Shown here in pieces: positions 35,659 through 45,390 of a DNA stretch of 64,000 nucleotides. The notes below the pieces were generated by a model, which made no database searches, was not told the origin of the DNA, and saw only the letters and a list, made by a program, of their open reading frames with translations. Made by a program: the position numbers and the translations under genes. Positions within the stretch are counted from its first letter, which is position 1, and every line of letters starts with the position of its first letter. The stretch comes from Bradyrhizobium erythrophlei (GTDB lineage: Bacteria; Pseudomonadota; Alphaproteobacteria; Rhizobiales; Xanthobacteraceae), in contig NZ_LT670849.1 in the NCBI RefSeq assembly GCF_900142985.1, positions 7,270,501 through 7,334,500 on the forward strand. The letters are read 5' to 3'.

Positions 35659-36111
35659 TTAATCGCGCTTTTGCCAACGGCCGCGTTCATCGGCTTGCCA
35701 ATAGGTTACGTCGAATCCCCGCGCCTTGCAGTCGGTCCAGGCCTGCCGCGCTGCGGCAAGCGCGTCCGCATCCTCGCCATTGAACAGTAAAACTACGCGG
35801 TCGTAGATCTCCGTGTTTGCCGGCAAAGGCGCATTGTCGACCAGAAATCTCACATTGGCCCGATTCGGATTGCCGTCTTCGACAACGAGGATGACCGGGT
35901 GGTCCTCAACGTCGGTGGCGCGCCAGGTCGCGTGAGGCAGAAACGAGTCTTCGCGATAGGTCCACAGATGGGCGTCCAGTGCCTCGGTGCGTTCTTCCGA
36001 TGTCGACTGCACGACCACGCGCCAGCCGCGCTCAAGGGATTTCTCGAGCAGCGGCGGCAGCACGTTTTCCAGTGACACGTCCTGCAGATGATAGAACAGA
36101 ACTTCCGTCAT
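35659..36111 (-). CDS. holC: DNA polymerase III subunit chi
   Basis: 150 residues. It opens with [19 protein letters not shown], the HolC signature, and ends with [17 protein letters not shown]. Chi links the clamp-loader to SSB through psi in gamma-proteobacteria; in alphaproteobacteria psi is usually not recognised. The length is normal. The ATG overlaps the pepA stop by four bases (ATGA), the common pepA-holC arrangement, so coupling is likely. Confidence 0.93.
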   Translation of the reverse strand: MTEVLFYHLQDVSLENVLPPLLEKSLERGWRVVVQSTSEERTEALDAHLWTYREDSFLPHATWRATDVEDHPVILVVEDGNPNRANVRFLVDNAPLPANTEIYDRVVLLFNGEDADALAAARQAWTDCKARGFDVTYWQADERGRWQKRD

Positions 36112-37610
36112 CGCTTCGCTTCGTAGTGCTCCGCGACCAGCCGGTCGAGCAGCCGAACGCCAAACCCGGAACCCCAGCTCTGGTTGATTTCGGTCTTCGG
36201 TGCACCCATTGCGGTGCCCGCGATGTCGAGGTGAGCCCAGGGTGTGCCGTCAACGAAGCGCTGCAGGAATTGCGCCGCGGTAATCGAGCCGCCGTTGCGC
36301 GTGCCCGTATTCTTCATGTCCGCGAATTGCGAATCGATCTGCTTGTCGTATTCGGGACCGAGCGGCATGCGCCAGACCCGCTCGCCGGTTTCGCGTCCCA
36401 CGTCGATGAGACGCTCGGCCAGTTCGTCATTGTTGGAGAACAGGCCGGCATATTCGGTGCCAAGCGCCACCATGATGGCGCCCGTCAGCGTGGCGAGATC
36501 GACCATGAATTTCGGCTTGAACTTCTTGGCGACGTACCAAAGCACGTCCGCGAGCACCAATCGGCCCTCGGCATCGGTGTTGATGATTTCGATGGTCTGG
36601 CCGGACATCGACGTCACGATATCGCCGGGACGCTGGGCATTGCCATCCGGCATGTTTTCGACGAGGCCGATCGCACCGATCACATTGGCCTTGGCCTTGC
36701 GCGCTGCCAGGGCCTGCATCAGTCCGACGACACAGGCAGCGCCGCCCATGTCGCCCTTCATGTCTTCCATACTGCCGGCCGGCTTGATCGAAATGCCGCC
36801 GGTGTCGAAGCAGACGCCCTTGCCGATGAAGGCCACCGGTTGATCGCCGCGCTTGCCACCATTCCAGCGCATGATCACGGTGCGACCGGGTTGTGAGGAG
36901 CCCTGCGCCACGCCAAGCAGCGCGCCCATCCCGAGCTTTTTCATGGCGTTGACGTCGAGAACGTCGACGGCAACGCCAAGCTTGCGCAACTGACCGGCAC
37001 GGCGCGCGAATTCGACCGGAAACAGCACGTTCGGCGGCTCGTTGACGAGGTCGCGGGCCGTGATGACGCCATCGACGACGTGCGCGCCCGGAGCAAAAGC
37101 CTTTCGCGCGGCGGCAACGTCGCCGACGGCGATCGACACATCGGCCCGCAACTTCGTCTCCTCGCCGTCCTTTTTCTTCGTCTTGTAACGATCGAAGGTA
37201 TAGGCGCGCAGCCGAATGCCCGAGGCGACCGCGGCGGCCTGTTCGGCGGTCATGGCGCCTTTGGGCAGTTCGGCGAGGACGCCGACGCCTTCGCGGCCCG
37301 GCTTCAGTTTGCCGGCAATGATGCCGCCGAGTTTGAGAAAATCCTGGCCCTTGAGCTCGGAGGGCTTGCCGACGCCGACCACGACCAGACGCTTCGACTT
37401 GAGGCCTTGCGGGGCCAGAATATCAAGAACAGAGCCGTTTTTGCCTTTGAATCGATTGGTTTCCGCGGCTTGCTTGATCAAGTTGGCCGCGCTCCCCAGC
37501 ACCTTTCGGGTTGAGGGGCCAAACTCGAGCGCATCGTCGCAAAAAACCGTCAGAATTCCGCTCGGAGCGCCAGAAAACGAGACAAAGCCGACCTTGACGG
37601 CGTCGGTCAT
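36108..37610 (-). CDS. pepA: Cytosol (leucyl) aminopeptidase, M17 family
   Basis: 500 residues. The M17 signature [14 protein letters not shown] and the metal-binding [15 protein letters not shown] and MKGDMGGAA are intact, giving the two-metal site with Lys, Asp and Glu ligands. The N-terminal half is the regulatory domain. PepA removes N-terminal residues from peptides and in some bacteria also binds DNA. It is the first gene of pepA-holC and is divergent from lptF, as in many proteobacteria. Confidence 0.95.
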   Translation of the reverse strand: MTDAVKVGFVSFSGAPSGILTVFCDDALEFGPSTRKVLGSAANLIKQAAETNRFKGKNGSVLDILAPQGLKSKRLVVVGVGKPSELKGQDFLKLGGIIAGKLKPGREGVGVLAELPKGAMTAEQAAAVASGIRLRAYTFDRYKTKKKDGEETKLRADVSIAVGDVAAARKAFAPGAHVVDGVITARDLVNEPPNVLFPVEFARRAGQLRKLGVAVDVLDVNAMKKLGMGALLGVAQGSSQPGRTVIMRWNGGKRGDQPVAFIGKGVCFDTGGISIKPAGSMEDMKGDMGGAACVVGLMQALAARKAKANVIGAIGLVENMPDGNAQRPGDIVTSMSGQTIEIINTDAEGRLVLADVLWYVAKKFKPKFMVDLATLTGAIMVALGTEYAGLFSNNDELAERLIDVGRETGERVWRMPLGPEYDKQIDSQFADMKNTGTRNGGSITAAQFLQRFVDGTPWAHLDIAGTAMGAPKTEINQSWGSGFGVRLLDRLVAEHYEAKR

Positions 37611-37752
37611 AAGATAATCCTCCAGAAATCGGGGCTGTCGCTGGTGACAGGCGGCCCGCCCGCCAGCGAAATTCTCTTCCCGGCTGCCTCACACATCCGT
37701 CAAGAGCGTGCATCTACCCACTATGGCCCGCGAGACGCCGCGCTGCCAAGCA

Positions 37753-37920
37753 CGAGTGGGCCGATTCTAACCTTCGCATCCCGTCTCAGCAGGCACATTT
37801 GCGAATGTTAGAATCGCAGGACCACTCGCAAGTATAAGCTTCTAGTGGAGTTTCGGATTTGACATTCGCTTGTCGAGTGTGCGGCCAATAAGGCAGCGAA
37901 TGTCAAATCCGCTCCACTAG
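37753..37920 (+). repeat. BIME-like doublet R6 (alpha dialect)
   Basis: H1 at 37753-37828: foot CGAGTGGGCC/GGACCACTCG, where both arms changed (CTAG to CGAG and CTCG), keeping the pair; one G-T mismatch remains. H2 at 37842-37920: foot CTAGTGGAG/CTCCACTAG, TTT bulge, inner stem CGGATTTGACATTCGCT. The spacer is 13 nt. It is the only copy upstream of two divergent genes (pepA, lptF), not at a 3' end. Confidence 0.9.
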
Positions 37921-38345
37921 CGTACCCATTTGAGTCCCCTCCACCGCACGTGAAGCGCAGGTCAGACTTGGCGCGGCCTGATTGTGCCCTCTGATTCTGA
38001 CTTCGTCCGCCCATCCGCCACTGCTCCGGCGCACCATGCGGTCTTGAGACCACCTAAAATTGCAGGATTTTAATTCGGCCCGGGATTGACTTTTCGGGCA
38101 TGATCGAAGCGCCCTCACGTGCTGCCCGAATCCACCTAAATACCGTGGCGGCCACGCCACATAGGGCAAATTATTAACCATATCTCAAGCCCGCCACGGC
38201 TCAGCCATTTTGTTGATGGATCAAAGGGATGGTAGTGAGAGAATAGTGCCTGCCTGAACAACGGCGGACCGGCCAAGGGGACCCCCTTCAGGGGTTGGTC
38301 GGAAACCGCTTTCTGGGCGCGCCAAGGTGGGATCGTGCGATAACG
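37921..38345. other. Intergenic region upstream of lptF
   Basis: The 425 bp between R6 and lptF. A short self-complementary block (AAGGGGACCCCCTT near 38275) precedes the start by 60 bp and may fold in the leader. No confident promoter pair was found. The remainder holds no gene or RNA that I can recognise. Confidence 0.5.
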
Positions 38346-39512
38346 ATGGGGTCGATCGACAGGTATATCTTCCGCACGACGCTTGCGTCGTTTGCGCTGG
38401 TCCTGGTCAGCCTCACCGGCGTGATCTGGATTACGCAGGCGTTGCGCGGCATCGACCTGATGACCAGCCAGGGCCAGACCATCCTGACCTTCCTCGGCAT
38501 CACCAGCCTCGTGATTCCGGCGCTGGTGCTGATCATCTCCCCGATCGCCCTGATGATCTCGATCTCGCACACGCTGAACAAGCTCGCGACCGATTCGGAA
38601 ATCATCGTGATGAACGCGGCCGGACTCTCCCCGATCCGCCTGTTCCGTCCTTTCCTCTACGCCACCTGCGTCGTCGCGGCGCTGGTTGCCTTTATCGCCG
38701 CTTATCTCGCTCCGGATGGCCTGCGCCGAATCAAGCAATGGGACGCCGAGATCACCGCCGACGTGCTGACCAACGTCCTGCAGCCCGGCCGCTTCGCCCA
38801 GCTCGATCAGAATTTGACCATCCGAATCCGCGAACGGCAGCCGGGTGGCCTGCTCAAGGGCATTTTCATCGATGACCGCCGCGATCCGAAAGAGCGCGTC
38901 AGCATCGTCGCCGACCACGGCACCGTCGTGAAAAACGAAGGCGGCTCATTTTTGATTCTCGAAGATGGAAATCTCGAACGTTTCGAGGCCGGCAAGCGCG
39001 ACCCGGCGCTGGTCGCGTTCGGCCGCTACGGCTTCGACATGTCGAAATTCAACAAAGGCCACGACGTCACGCTCGGCATTCGCGAGCGGTATCTCTGGGA
39101 ATTGCTCGCCCCCGAAGAATCGGATCAGACCTATCAGCAACTACAGGGACAATTCCGCGCCGAACTGCATGATCGCTTCATGTCGCCGATCTATCCGTTT
39201 GCGTTTGCCGCGCTCACCTTTGCCTTTCTCGGCGCACCGCGCACGACGCGTCAGAGCCGAAACTTTTCGATGGGGGGCGCGATCCTTGCGGTGTTCGGAT
39301 TGCGCATGGCCGGCTTCGCCTGCTCGGTTCTGACGGTGAAATCGCCGCTTGCCGCCGTCATTCAGTACCTGATGCTCGCGGGCGCCATCGGCATCAGCTT
39401 CTGGATCATCATCGGCGGCGTTGTCATCGAACCGCCGGCGGGATTGATCGAAGCGATCAACCGGTCGAACGAGCGAATCCTGCGGCTCTTCGGACGTCCG
39501 GCCGCCGCATGA
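38346..39512 (+). CDS. lptF: LPS export ABC transporter permease LptF
   Basis: 388 residues. The start MGSIDRYIFRTTLASF leads into three N-terminal helices, a periplasmic beta-jellyroll (about 125-270) and three C-terminal helices, the YjgP/YjgQ layout. LptF pairs with LptG and LptB2 to extract lipopolysaccharide from the inner membrane to the LptA bridge. The open frame extends upstream to 38295 but the family begins here. The last four bases overlap lptG (ATGA), indicating coupled translation. Confidence 0.93.
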   Translation: MGSIDRYIFRTTLASFALVLVSLTGVIWITQALRGIDLMTSQGQTILTFLGITSLVIPALVLIISPIALMISISHTLNKLATDSEIIVMNAAGLSPIRLFRPFLYATCVVAALVAFIAAYLAPDGLRRIKQWDAEITADVLTNVLQPGRFAQLDQNLTIRIRERQPGGLLKGIFIDDRRDPKERVSIVADHGTVVKNEGGSFLILEDGNLERFEAGKRDPALVAFGRYGFDMSKFNKGHDVTLGIRERYLWELLAPEESDQTYQQLQGQFRAELHDRFMSPIYPFAFAALTFAFLGAPRTTRQSRNFSMGGAILAVFGLRMAGFACSVLTVKSPLAAVIQYLMLAGAIGISFWIIIGGVVIEPPAGLIEAINRSNERILRLFGRPAAA

Positions 39513-40606
39513 GCATGGTCACCAACACACTCGGGCGTTACTTCGCCGGCCGCTTCGTGGTGGCGGCGCTCGGTGTCTTTGCCGCCATCTTCGTGCTGCT
39601 CGTGCTCGTCGACTACATCGAGATGGTACGGAAAACCTCGGGCCTCACCGACGTCTCCGCGATCGCGGTCGCGGAAACCTCGCTGTTCCGGGTGCCGCAA
39701 CTGCTCGAAAAGATGATGCCGTTCTGCATCCTGATCGGCGCCATGACCTGCTATCTAGCCCTGTCCCGCCGGCTCGAGCTTGTGGTGGCGCGGGCTGCGG
39801 GGGTTTCGGCCTGGCAATTCATCGCGCCGGCGTTGGCGAGCGCGATCATCCTCGGCTTGCTTGCGACCACTGCCTACAACCCGATGTCGGCCAACCTGCG
39901 CGAACTCTCCAAACGAATGGAAGCCGAACTGTTCGGCAACGCGCCCGGTGGCGGCGTGCAAGACGCCGCCGGATTCTGGATCAACCAGATCAACAGCGAC
40001 GGACAGGCCATCATCAACGCCGCGCGCAGCGAGCAGCAAGGCGCGCGGCTGACGGGTTTGACGGTGTTCCGCTTCGATAACAACGATCAGTTCAAGGAAC
40101 GAATCGAGGCCCAGCAGGCCACCCTCGAGGAAGGGCAGTGGTTGTTCAAATCGGTCCGCCGATACACGCTGAACGGCCCCCCGGTCGATCAGGACACCTT
40201 CACGCTGGCGACTAGTCTGACGGCGGCCCAGGTCCGGAACAGCTTTTCGACCCCTGAAACTGTGTCCTTTTGGCAACTGCCGGGCTACATCCGCTCTTCC
40301 GAGAGCTCCGGATTCGCCACGGCGGGCTACCGCTTGCAGTACCACAAGCTGATCGCACAGCCTTTTTTGCTGGCCGCCATGGTTATGCTCGCTGCCAGTG
40401 TAAGCCTGCGTTTCTTCCGTTTCGGCGGTGTCCAGAAGATGGTTTTGAGTGGCGTGGGCGCGGGCTTTCTGCTCTACGTTTTATCCAAAGTAACCGAGGA
40501 CTTGAGCAAGGCTGAGTTGATGCATCCGATCGCTTCGGCGTGGCTGCCCGTATGCGTTGGCGGCCTCACCGGCTTTTTGGCCTTGTTGTACCTGGAGGAC
40601 GGGTAG
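39509..40606 (+). CDS. lptG: LPS export ABC transporter permease LptG
   Basis: 365 residues starting MSMVTNTLGRYFAGRFV. Topology matches LptF: three helices, a periplasmic domain (about 130-260), three helices. LptG completes the permease heterodimer of the LPS exporter. It overlaps lptF by four bases and its TAG shares one base with the GTG of lptD (TAGTG). Neighbours fit a single LPS-export operon. Confidence 0.93.
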   Translation: MSMVTNTLGRYFAGRFVVAALGVFAAIFVLLVLVDYIEMVRKTSGLTDVSAIAVAETSLFRVPQLLEKMMPFCILIGAMTCYLALSRRLELVVARAAGVSAWQFIAPALASAIILGLLATTAYNPMSANLRELSKRMEAELFGNAPGGGVQDAAGFWINQINSDGQAIINAARSEQQGARLTGLTVFRFDNNDQFKERIEAQQATLEEGQWLFKSVRRYTLNGPPVDQDTFTLATSLTAAQVRNSFSTPETVSFWQLPGYIRSSESSGFATAGYRLQYHKLIAQPFLLAAMVMLAASVSLRFFRFGGVQKMVLSGVGAGFLLYVLSKVTEDLSKAELMHPIASAWLPVCVGGLTGFLALLYLEDG

Positions 40607-43059
40607 TGGCTGTGGTTGCCGCCCTCCATAAACGGCTGTTTGCGTTGCGGCAGGGTGCTGCCGTACGCCGTAATGGCGCACGTCTCGCCGCAATCGCGTT
40701 CGGCCTGCTGTTGTCGGGCCTCCTGGGCCTCGCCACCTCCTCCACCGCATCCGCGCAGGGCTTCACCTACAATCCGCGGCCGCCCAAACCCGTGACGCAG
40801 CGTCCGGCCAATGACGGGCAGATGCTCGTTCAGGCCAACGAGGTGGATTACGACTACAATAACTCGCGCGTTTCGGCGGTCGGCAACGTGCAGCTGTTCT
40901 ACAACGGCACGAGCGTCGAGGCCGACAAGGTCATCTACGATCAGAAGACCAAGCGGCTGCACGCCGAGGGCAACATCCGCATGACCGATGTGGATGGCAA
41001 GATCACCTATGCCAATGTCCTCGACCTGAGCGACGACTACCGCGACGGTTTCGTGGATTCGCTCCACGTCGATACTGCCGATGCCACACACATGGCTGCG
41101 ACCCGCGCCGACCGCTCCAGCGGCAACTACACGGTTTTCGAAAACGGCGTCTATACCGCGTGCGCGCCGTGTAAGGACGATCCGAGGAAGCCGCCTCTGT
41201 GGCAGGTCAAGGGGATGCGCATCATCCACGACCAGATCGACAAGATGCTCTACTTCGAGAACGCGCAGCTCGAGTTCTTCGGCGTTCCGATGGCGTATCT
41301 GCCGTATTTCTCGACGCCCGATCCGACCGTGAAGCGCAAGAGCGGCTTCCTGATGCCCGCTTACTCGACGAATTCGACCTACGGATTCGGCATCGAGACT
41401 CCCTACTACTGGGCGATTGCGCCGGACTACGACGCCACCTTCACGCCGCGCTTCACGACCGACCAGGGCGTGTTGCTTCAAGGTGAATTCCGTCAGCGCC
41501 TGATGGATGGCGCCTATCAAATCCGCGCCTACGGAATCGATCAGCTCGATCAGGGCGCCTTCGCCGGTCAGGCCGGCGATCGCCAGTTCCGCGGCGGCAT
41601 CGAGACCAAGGGTGAGTTCGCGCTGAACGACAAGTGGGTCTGGGGTTGGGAAGGCATCGCGCTGACCGACTACATGGTGCTGTCGGATTATCGGCTTTCG
41701 GCCTACAGGGACCAGTTCAATTCGTTCCTCGCGCTGCCGACAGAAGCACCCTCGCAGCTTTACCTGACCGGCATCGGCAACCGCAGCTACTTCGACGCAC
41801 GAACGATCTACTACCTCAGCCTTTCGGGCAATCAGTCGCAGGTTCCTGTCGTCTGGCCCGTGATCGACTATGCGAACGTGATCAACCACCCGGTGTTAGG
41901 CGGCGAGGTCAGTTACAAGACGAACTTCGTCAACCTGACGCGCGACAGCGGGGTGTTCGACGCCATCAACCCGGCGGCGGCCGCCGCCGGGGCGTGCCTG
42001 AACGCGACTGCCGATACGGCGCAGAGCATCACCCGCCAGAACTGTCTGCTTCGGGGCATGCCGGGGACCTACACTCGCTTCTCGGGCGAAGTTGACTGGC
42101 GGCGCTCGTTTACCGACTCGGCTGGTGAAATCTGGACGCCATTCGCGAGCCTTCGCGCCGACGCCATCAACGCCGACATTTCGAATCAGCCTGGTGTCTC
42201 GAGCTTCCTGCCCACCGGCGACACGCAGGCGCTACGCGTGATGCCTACCATCGGGCTTGAGTACCGCTACCCCTTCATCAACGTTCAGCCATGGGGCTCC
42301 ACCACCATCGAGCCGATTGCCCAGGTTATTATCCGCCCGAACGAGACCTACGCAGGCAAGTTACCCAACGAAGACTCGCAGAGCATGACGTTCGACACCT
42401 CGAACCTGTTCAGTGTCGACAAATTCTCAGGCTATGACCGGGTCGAAGGCGGCGGACGCGCCAATGCCGGCGTGCAGGCGACCACGCAGTTTGACCGCGG
42501 CGGCACTGTTACCGCCGTGTTCGGACAGTCCTACCAGTTGTTCGGGCTGAACTCCTACGCGGTGCAGGACGTCACCAATACCGGAGTTGATTCGGGCCTG
42601 CAGACTCCGAAATCCGATTATGTCGCGAGCCTGAGCTATTCGCCCAACCGAACCTACACGATCGCAACGCGCGCGCGCTTTGATCAGGCGACCGGTGAAG
42701 TGGAGCGCTTTGAGGCTGAAGCCAAGGCCAACTTCGACCGCTGGTCGGTCAGCGTTCTCTACGGCGATTACGCCGCACAACCCGATATCGGTTATCTGAC
42801 GCGCCGCGAGGGCGTTCTGGTCTCCGGCTCGGTCAAGCTGGCAACCAACTGGGTCGCGACGGGCGCTGCCCGTTGGGATCTGGTTGCCAACCAGATCAAC
42901 CAATACGTCGTCGGCGCGGGTTATGTCGACGACTGCTTCGTGCTTGCCGCCAACTACATCACCTCGTATTCCTATGCGACAACGACTTCGCCACCGATCC
43001 TTGGCCACGGCTTCATGTTCACGCTCGGTTTGCGGACCATTGCTACGACGTCGAATTAA
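40606..43059 (+). CDS. lptD: LPS-assembly outer-membrane protein LptD
   Basis: 817 residues from a GTG at 40606, with GGAGG six bases before it. A signal peptide ends at TASAQ. Residues 50-190 are the LptA-like jellyroll (OstA) with repeated strands (VDYDYNNSRVSAVGNVQL), and 200-817 form the beta barrel. LptD inserts LPS into the outer leaflet with LptE. Cys residues occur as CAPC and in CLNATADTAQSITRQNC, possible disulfide partners. It ends with a hydrophobic terminus. Sharing a base with lptG suggests termination-reinitiation. Confidence 0.93.
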   Translation: MAVVAALHKRLFALRQGAAVRRNGARLAAIAFGLLLSGLLGLATSSTASAQGFTYNPRPPKPVTQRPANDGQMLVQANEVDYDYNNSRVSAVGNVQLFYNGTSVEADKVIYDQKTKRLHAEGNIRMTDVDGKITYANVLDLSDDYRDGFVDSLHVDTADATHMAATRADRSSGNYTVFENGVYTACAPCKDDPRKPPLWQVKGMRIIHDQIDKMLYFENAQLEFFGVPMAYLPYFSTPDPTVKRKSGFLMPAYSTNSTYGFGIETPYYWAIAPDYDATFTPRFTTDQGVLLQGEFRQRLMDGAYQIRAYGIDQLDQGAFAGQAGDRQFRGGIETKGEFALNDKWVWGWEGIALTDYMVLSDYRLSAYRDQFNSFLALPTEAPSQLYLTGIGNRSYFDARTIYYLSLSGNQSQVPVVWPVIDYANVINHPVLGGEVSYKTNFVNLTRDSGVFDAINPAAAAAGACLNATADTAQSITRQNCLLRGMPGTYTRFSGEVDWRRSFTDSAGEIWTPFASLRADAINADISNQPGVSSFLPTGDTQALRVMPTIGLEYRYPFINVQPWGSTTIEPIAQVIIRPNETYAGKLPNEDSQSMTFDTSNLFSVDKFSGYDRVEGGGRANAGVQATTQFDRGGTVTAVFGQSYQLFGLNSYAVQDVTNTGVDSGLQTPKSDYVASLSYSPNRTYTIATRARFDQATGEVERFEAEAKANFDRWSVSVLYGDYAAQPDIGYLTRREGVLVSGSVKLATNWVATGAARWDLVANQINQYVVGAGYVDDCFVLAANYITSYSYATTTSPPILGHGFMFTLGLRTIATTSN

Positions 43060-43216
43060 GTAGGCTCCGTGAGGCCTCGCGGACGACATTGCCGACGCGG
43101 TATGATCCTGGGCAAAGCCCCGCCTCGCTTTGCGACAAAGGTCTTCTTGACCGGGATCAAGGGCGACCGGCAAATAGGATTTCAGCGTCGTTTTGGGTTT
43201 TCGCCTGAGGAGCGAA

Positions 43217-44206
43217 ATGACGTCAGAACTGCTTCACCGGATTGGAACTGACATAGCCAAGATGACCATGACCGTTGCCCTCCCTAACCGGCTTTCAACG
43301 CTCATTCTGGGCTGCGGCGTGGCCCTTGCCCTGGCCCTGGGATCGTCATCGCCGGCCTGCGCGCAGGTCGTCGTGATGGTCAACGGCGAGCCGATCACCA
43401 ACTTCGACATCGAACAGCGTTCAAAGCTATTGATGCTGAGCACCCACAAGCAGCCGGACCGCAAGGACGTCATCAACGAGCTGATCGACGAGAAGGTGAA
43501 GCTCAGGGAAGGAAAGAAGTTCAGCATCGACCCTTCGGTGAGTGATGTCGATCAATCCTACAACGCCATGGCCGGCCGGATGCGCATCAGCCCGGACGCG
43601 CTGACGAAGTCGCTGGAGAGCCAGGGCATCCGCCCCGATACGCTCAAGGCCCGCATCAAGACCGACATGGTCTGGAGCAACCTGATCCGCGGCCGGTACA
43701 AGGAAAGCCTTCAGATCGGCGAAAAGGAAGTTGCAGCCGCTGCGGGAGAAGACGAAAAATCGAACACGCAGGGCGTCGAATACAAGATGCAGCCGATCGT
43801 GCTGATCGTTCCGCGCGGCTCGGGGCCCGAAGTGACGGAGGCCCGCAAGAAGGAGGCCGAGGCGTTGCGCGCGCGCATTCAGTCGTGCACCGAGGCGAAC
43901 GCGTTCTTCAAGGCGATGCCGAACGCCGCGATCCGCGAGTCCGTCAGCAAGACGTCGGCCGACATCCCGCCTTCGCTTCGCGAGATCCTCGACGGAATGC
44001 AAATCGGCCACCTGACGCCGCCCGAGGTGACCAAACAGGGCGTCGAGATGGTCGTGCTGTGCGCGAGAGAACCGACCAAGGTGGATACGCCCAAAAAGAA
44101 AGAAATCCGGGAAAAGATGTTCAACGAGAAATACACTGCGAAGTCCAACTCGTATTTGCGAGAAGCCCGCGGAGCCGCAATGATTGAATACCCGAAGTCG
44201 CAATAA
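43217..44206 (+). CDS. surA: SurA-like periplasmic chaperone
   Basis: 329 residues. A signal peptide ends near SPACAQ, then VVVMVNGEPITNFDIEQRSK opens the SurA N-terminal domain. A parvulin-like region lies at about 190-290 (TPPEVTKQGVEMVVLCARE) but is short and diverged, so prolyl isomerase activity is uncertain. SurA escorts barrel proteins such as LptD to the BAM complex. GAGGAG lies just before the ATG at 43217. It stands between lptD and pdxA, the conserved cluster order. Confidence 0.88.
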   Translation: MTSELLHRIGTDIAKMTMTVALPNRLSTLILGCGVALALALGSSSPACAQVVVMVNGEPITNFDIEQRSKLLMLSTHKQPDRKDVINELIDEKVKLREGKKFSIDPSVSDVDQSYNAMAGRMRISPDALTKSLESQGIRPDTLKARIKTDMVWSNLIRGRYKESLQIGEKEVAAAAGEDEKSNTQGVEYKMQPIVLIVPRGSGPEVTEARKKEAEALRARIQSCTEANAFFKAMPNAAIRESVSKTSADIPPSLREILDGMQIGHLTPPEVTKQGVEMVVLCAREPTKVDTPKKKEIREKMFNEKYTAKSNSYLREARGAAMIEYPKSQ

Positions 44207-44223
44207 TCGAATATTTTGAACAT

Positions 44224-45219
44224 ATGGCAAAGCCTCTCGCGCTGACATCGGGCGAACCCGCCGGGATCGGCGCAGACATTACGCTCAAGGCCTGGCTTCG
44301 CCGCGCCGACATCAAATTACCCGCCTTCTATTGGCTCGGCGACGCCGCTTCGCTCGACCGCCGGGCAAAGGCGCTCGGACTTGCCGTCCCCGTCGCCGAA
44401 GTAGCTCCTGAAGAGGCAAGCGAGGCCTTCGCGCGCGCACTGCCCGTCGTTGCGACCGGTCACGCTGCAACCGCCCGGCCCGGCCAGCCCGACGATAACA
44501 GTGCGGGCACAGCGCTCGCCTCGATCCGTCAGGCGGTGAAGGACGTCACAGCCGGCCGCGCGAGCGCCGTCGTGACCAATCCGATCGCCAAGAACGTGCT
44601 TTACCGGACCGGCTTCCGCCATCCTGGTCACACCGAATATCTCGCCGAGCTTGCGGCTACGAAGAATTCGACGCCACAACCGGTCATGCTGTTGTGGTCA
44701 CCCGCGCTGGCTGTTGTTCCCGTCACGATCCACGTTTCTTTGCGCGAGGCGCTGGCGCAGCTTTCAAGCGAGTTGATCGCTTCGACAGCGCGCATCGTGG
44801 CGTCGGGCCTGAAATCCCATTTCGGAATTGCGCGTCCACGTCTGGCGGTGTCCGGCCTCAACCCGCATGCGGGCGAGGATGGCTCGCTGGGGACCGAGGA
44901 AAAGACCATTGTCGCGCCGGCGGTCGAACTCCTGCGCAGCGAGGGTCTGGATGTCCGCGGACCTCTGCCAGCCGATACGATGTTTCACGAGGCGGCGCGG
45001 CGGAGCTATGACTGCGCCATCTGCATGTATCACGACCAGGCGCTGATCCCGGTCAAGACACTGGCGTTCGAAGACGCCGTCAATGTCACCTTGGGGCTGC
45101 CGTTCATCCGCACCTCGCCGGATCACGGCACGGCATTCGACATTGCCGGGACCGGCAAGGCAAACCCGTCGAGTCTGATTGCGGCGCTGCAACTGGCGGC
45201 TCGCATGGCGGCCGCCTAG
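44224..45219 (+). CDS. pdxA: 4-hydroxythreonine-4-phosphate dehydrogenase
   Basis: 331 residues. SGEPAGIGADI, RHPGHTEYLAELA, SGLNPHAGEDGSLG and CMYHDQALIPVK are the PdxA metal- and substrate-binding motifs. The enzyme oxidises 4-phosphohydroxythreonine for pyridoxal phosphate synthesis. It begins 17 bp after surA. The TAG stop (45217-45219) is part of the CTAG that starts repeat R7, so the gene ends on the repeat. Confidence 0.95.
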   Translation: MAKPLALTSGEPAGIGADITLKAWLRRADIKLPAFYWLGDAASLDRRAKALGLAVPVAEVAPEEASEAFARALPVVATGHAATARPGQPDDNSAGTALASIRQAVKDVTAGRASAVVTNPIAKNVLYRTGFRHPGHTEYLAELAATKNSTPQPVMLLWSPALAVVPVTIHVSLREALAQLSSELIASTARIVASGLKSHFGIARPRLAVSGLNPHAGEDGSLGTEEKTIVAPAVELLRSEGLDVRGPLPADTMFHEAARRSYDCAICMYHDQALIPVKTLAFEDAVNVTLGLPFIRTSPDHGTAFDIAGTGKANPSSLIAALQLAARMAAA

Positions 45220-45385
45220 TGCGGCGAATTTGAAGTTCCTATCAGTTTCGCCACGAGTTCGTTATAGGAACTTCAAATTCAAGGCCGCACTTGAAGAATC
45301 GATAAATTGCTCGAGCTCCTTTGATTCCGAAGTTCGCATCAGAGGCTGCCCCGATATCAGGCGAACTTCGGAATCGGAGCTCTAG
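45216..45385 (-). repeat. BIME-like doublet R7 (beta dialect, reversed)
   Basis: In reverse orientation. H2 at 45216-45293: foot CTAGTGCGGC/GCCGCACTTG, inner stem GAATTTGAAGTTCCTAT, CTT bulge. H1 at 45310-45385: foot CTCGAGCTCC/GGAGCTCTAG, TTT bulge, inner stem GATTCCGAAGTTCGC. It fills the whole pdxA-rsmA gap: the first CTAG holds the pdxA stop and the last foot carries GGAG, 11 bases before the rsmA ATG. Confidence 0.92.
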
Positions 45386-45390
45386 CCCAT

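Noticed and set aside
40474..41889. 471-codon open frame opposite lptG/lptD
   Set aside because: It crosses two real overlapping genes and has the composition of a reverse-strand shadow.
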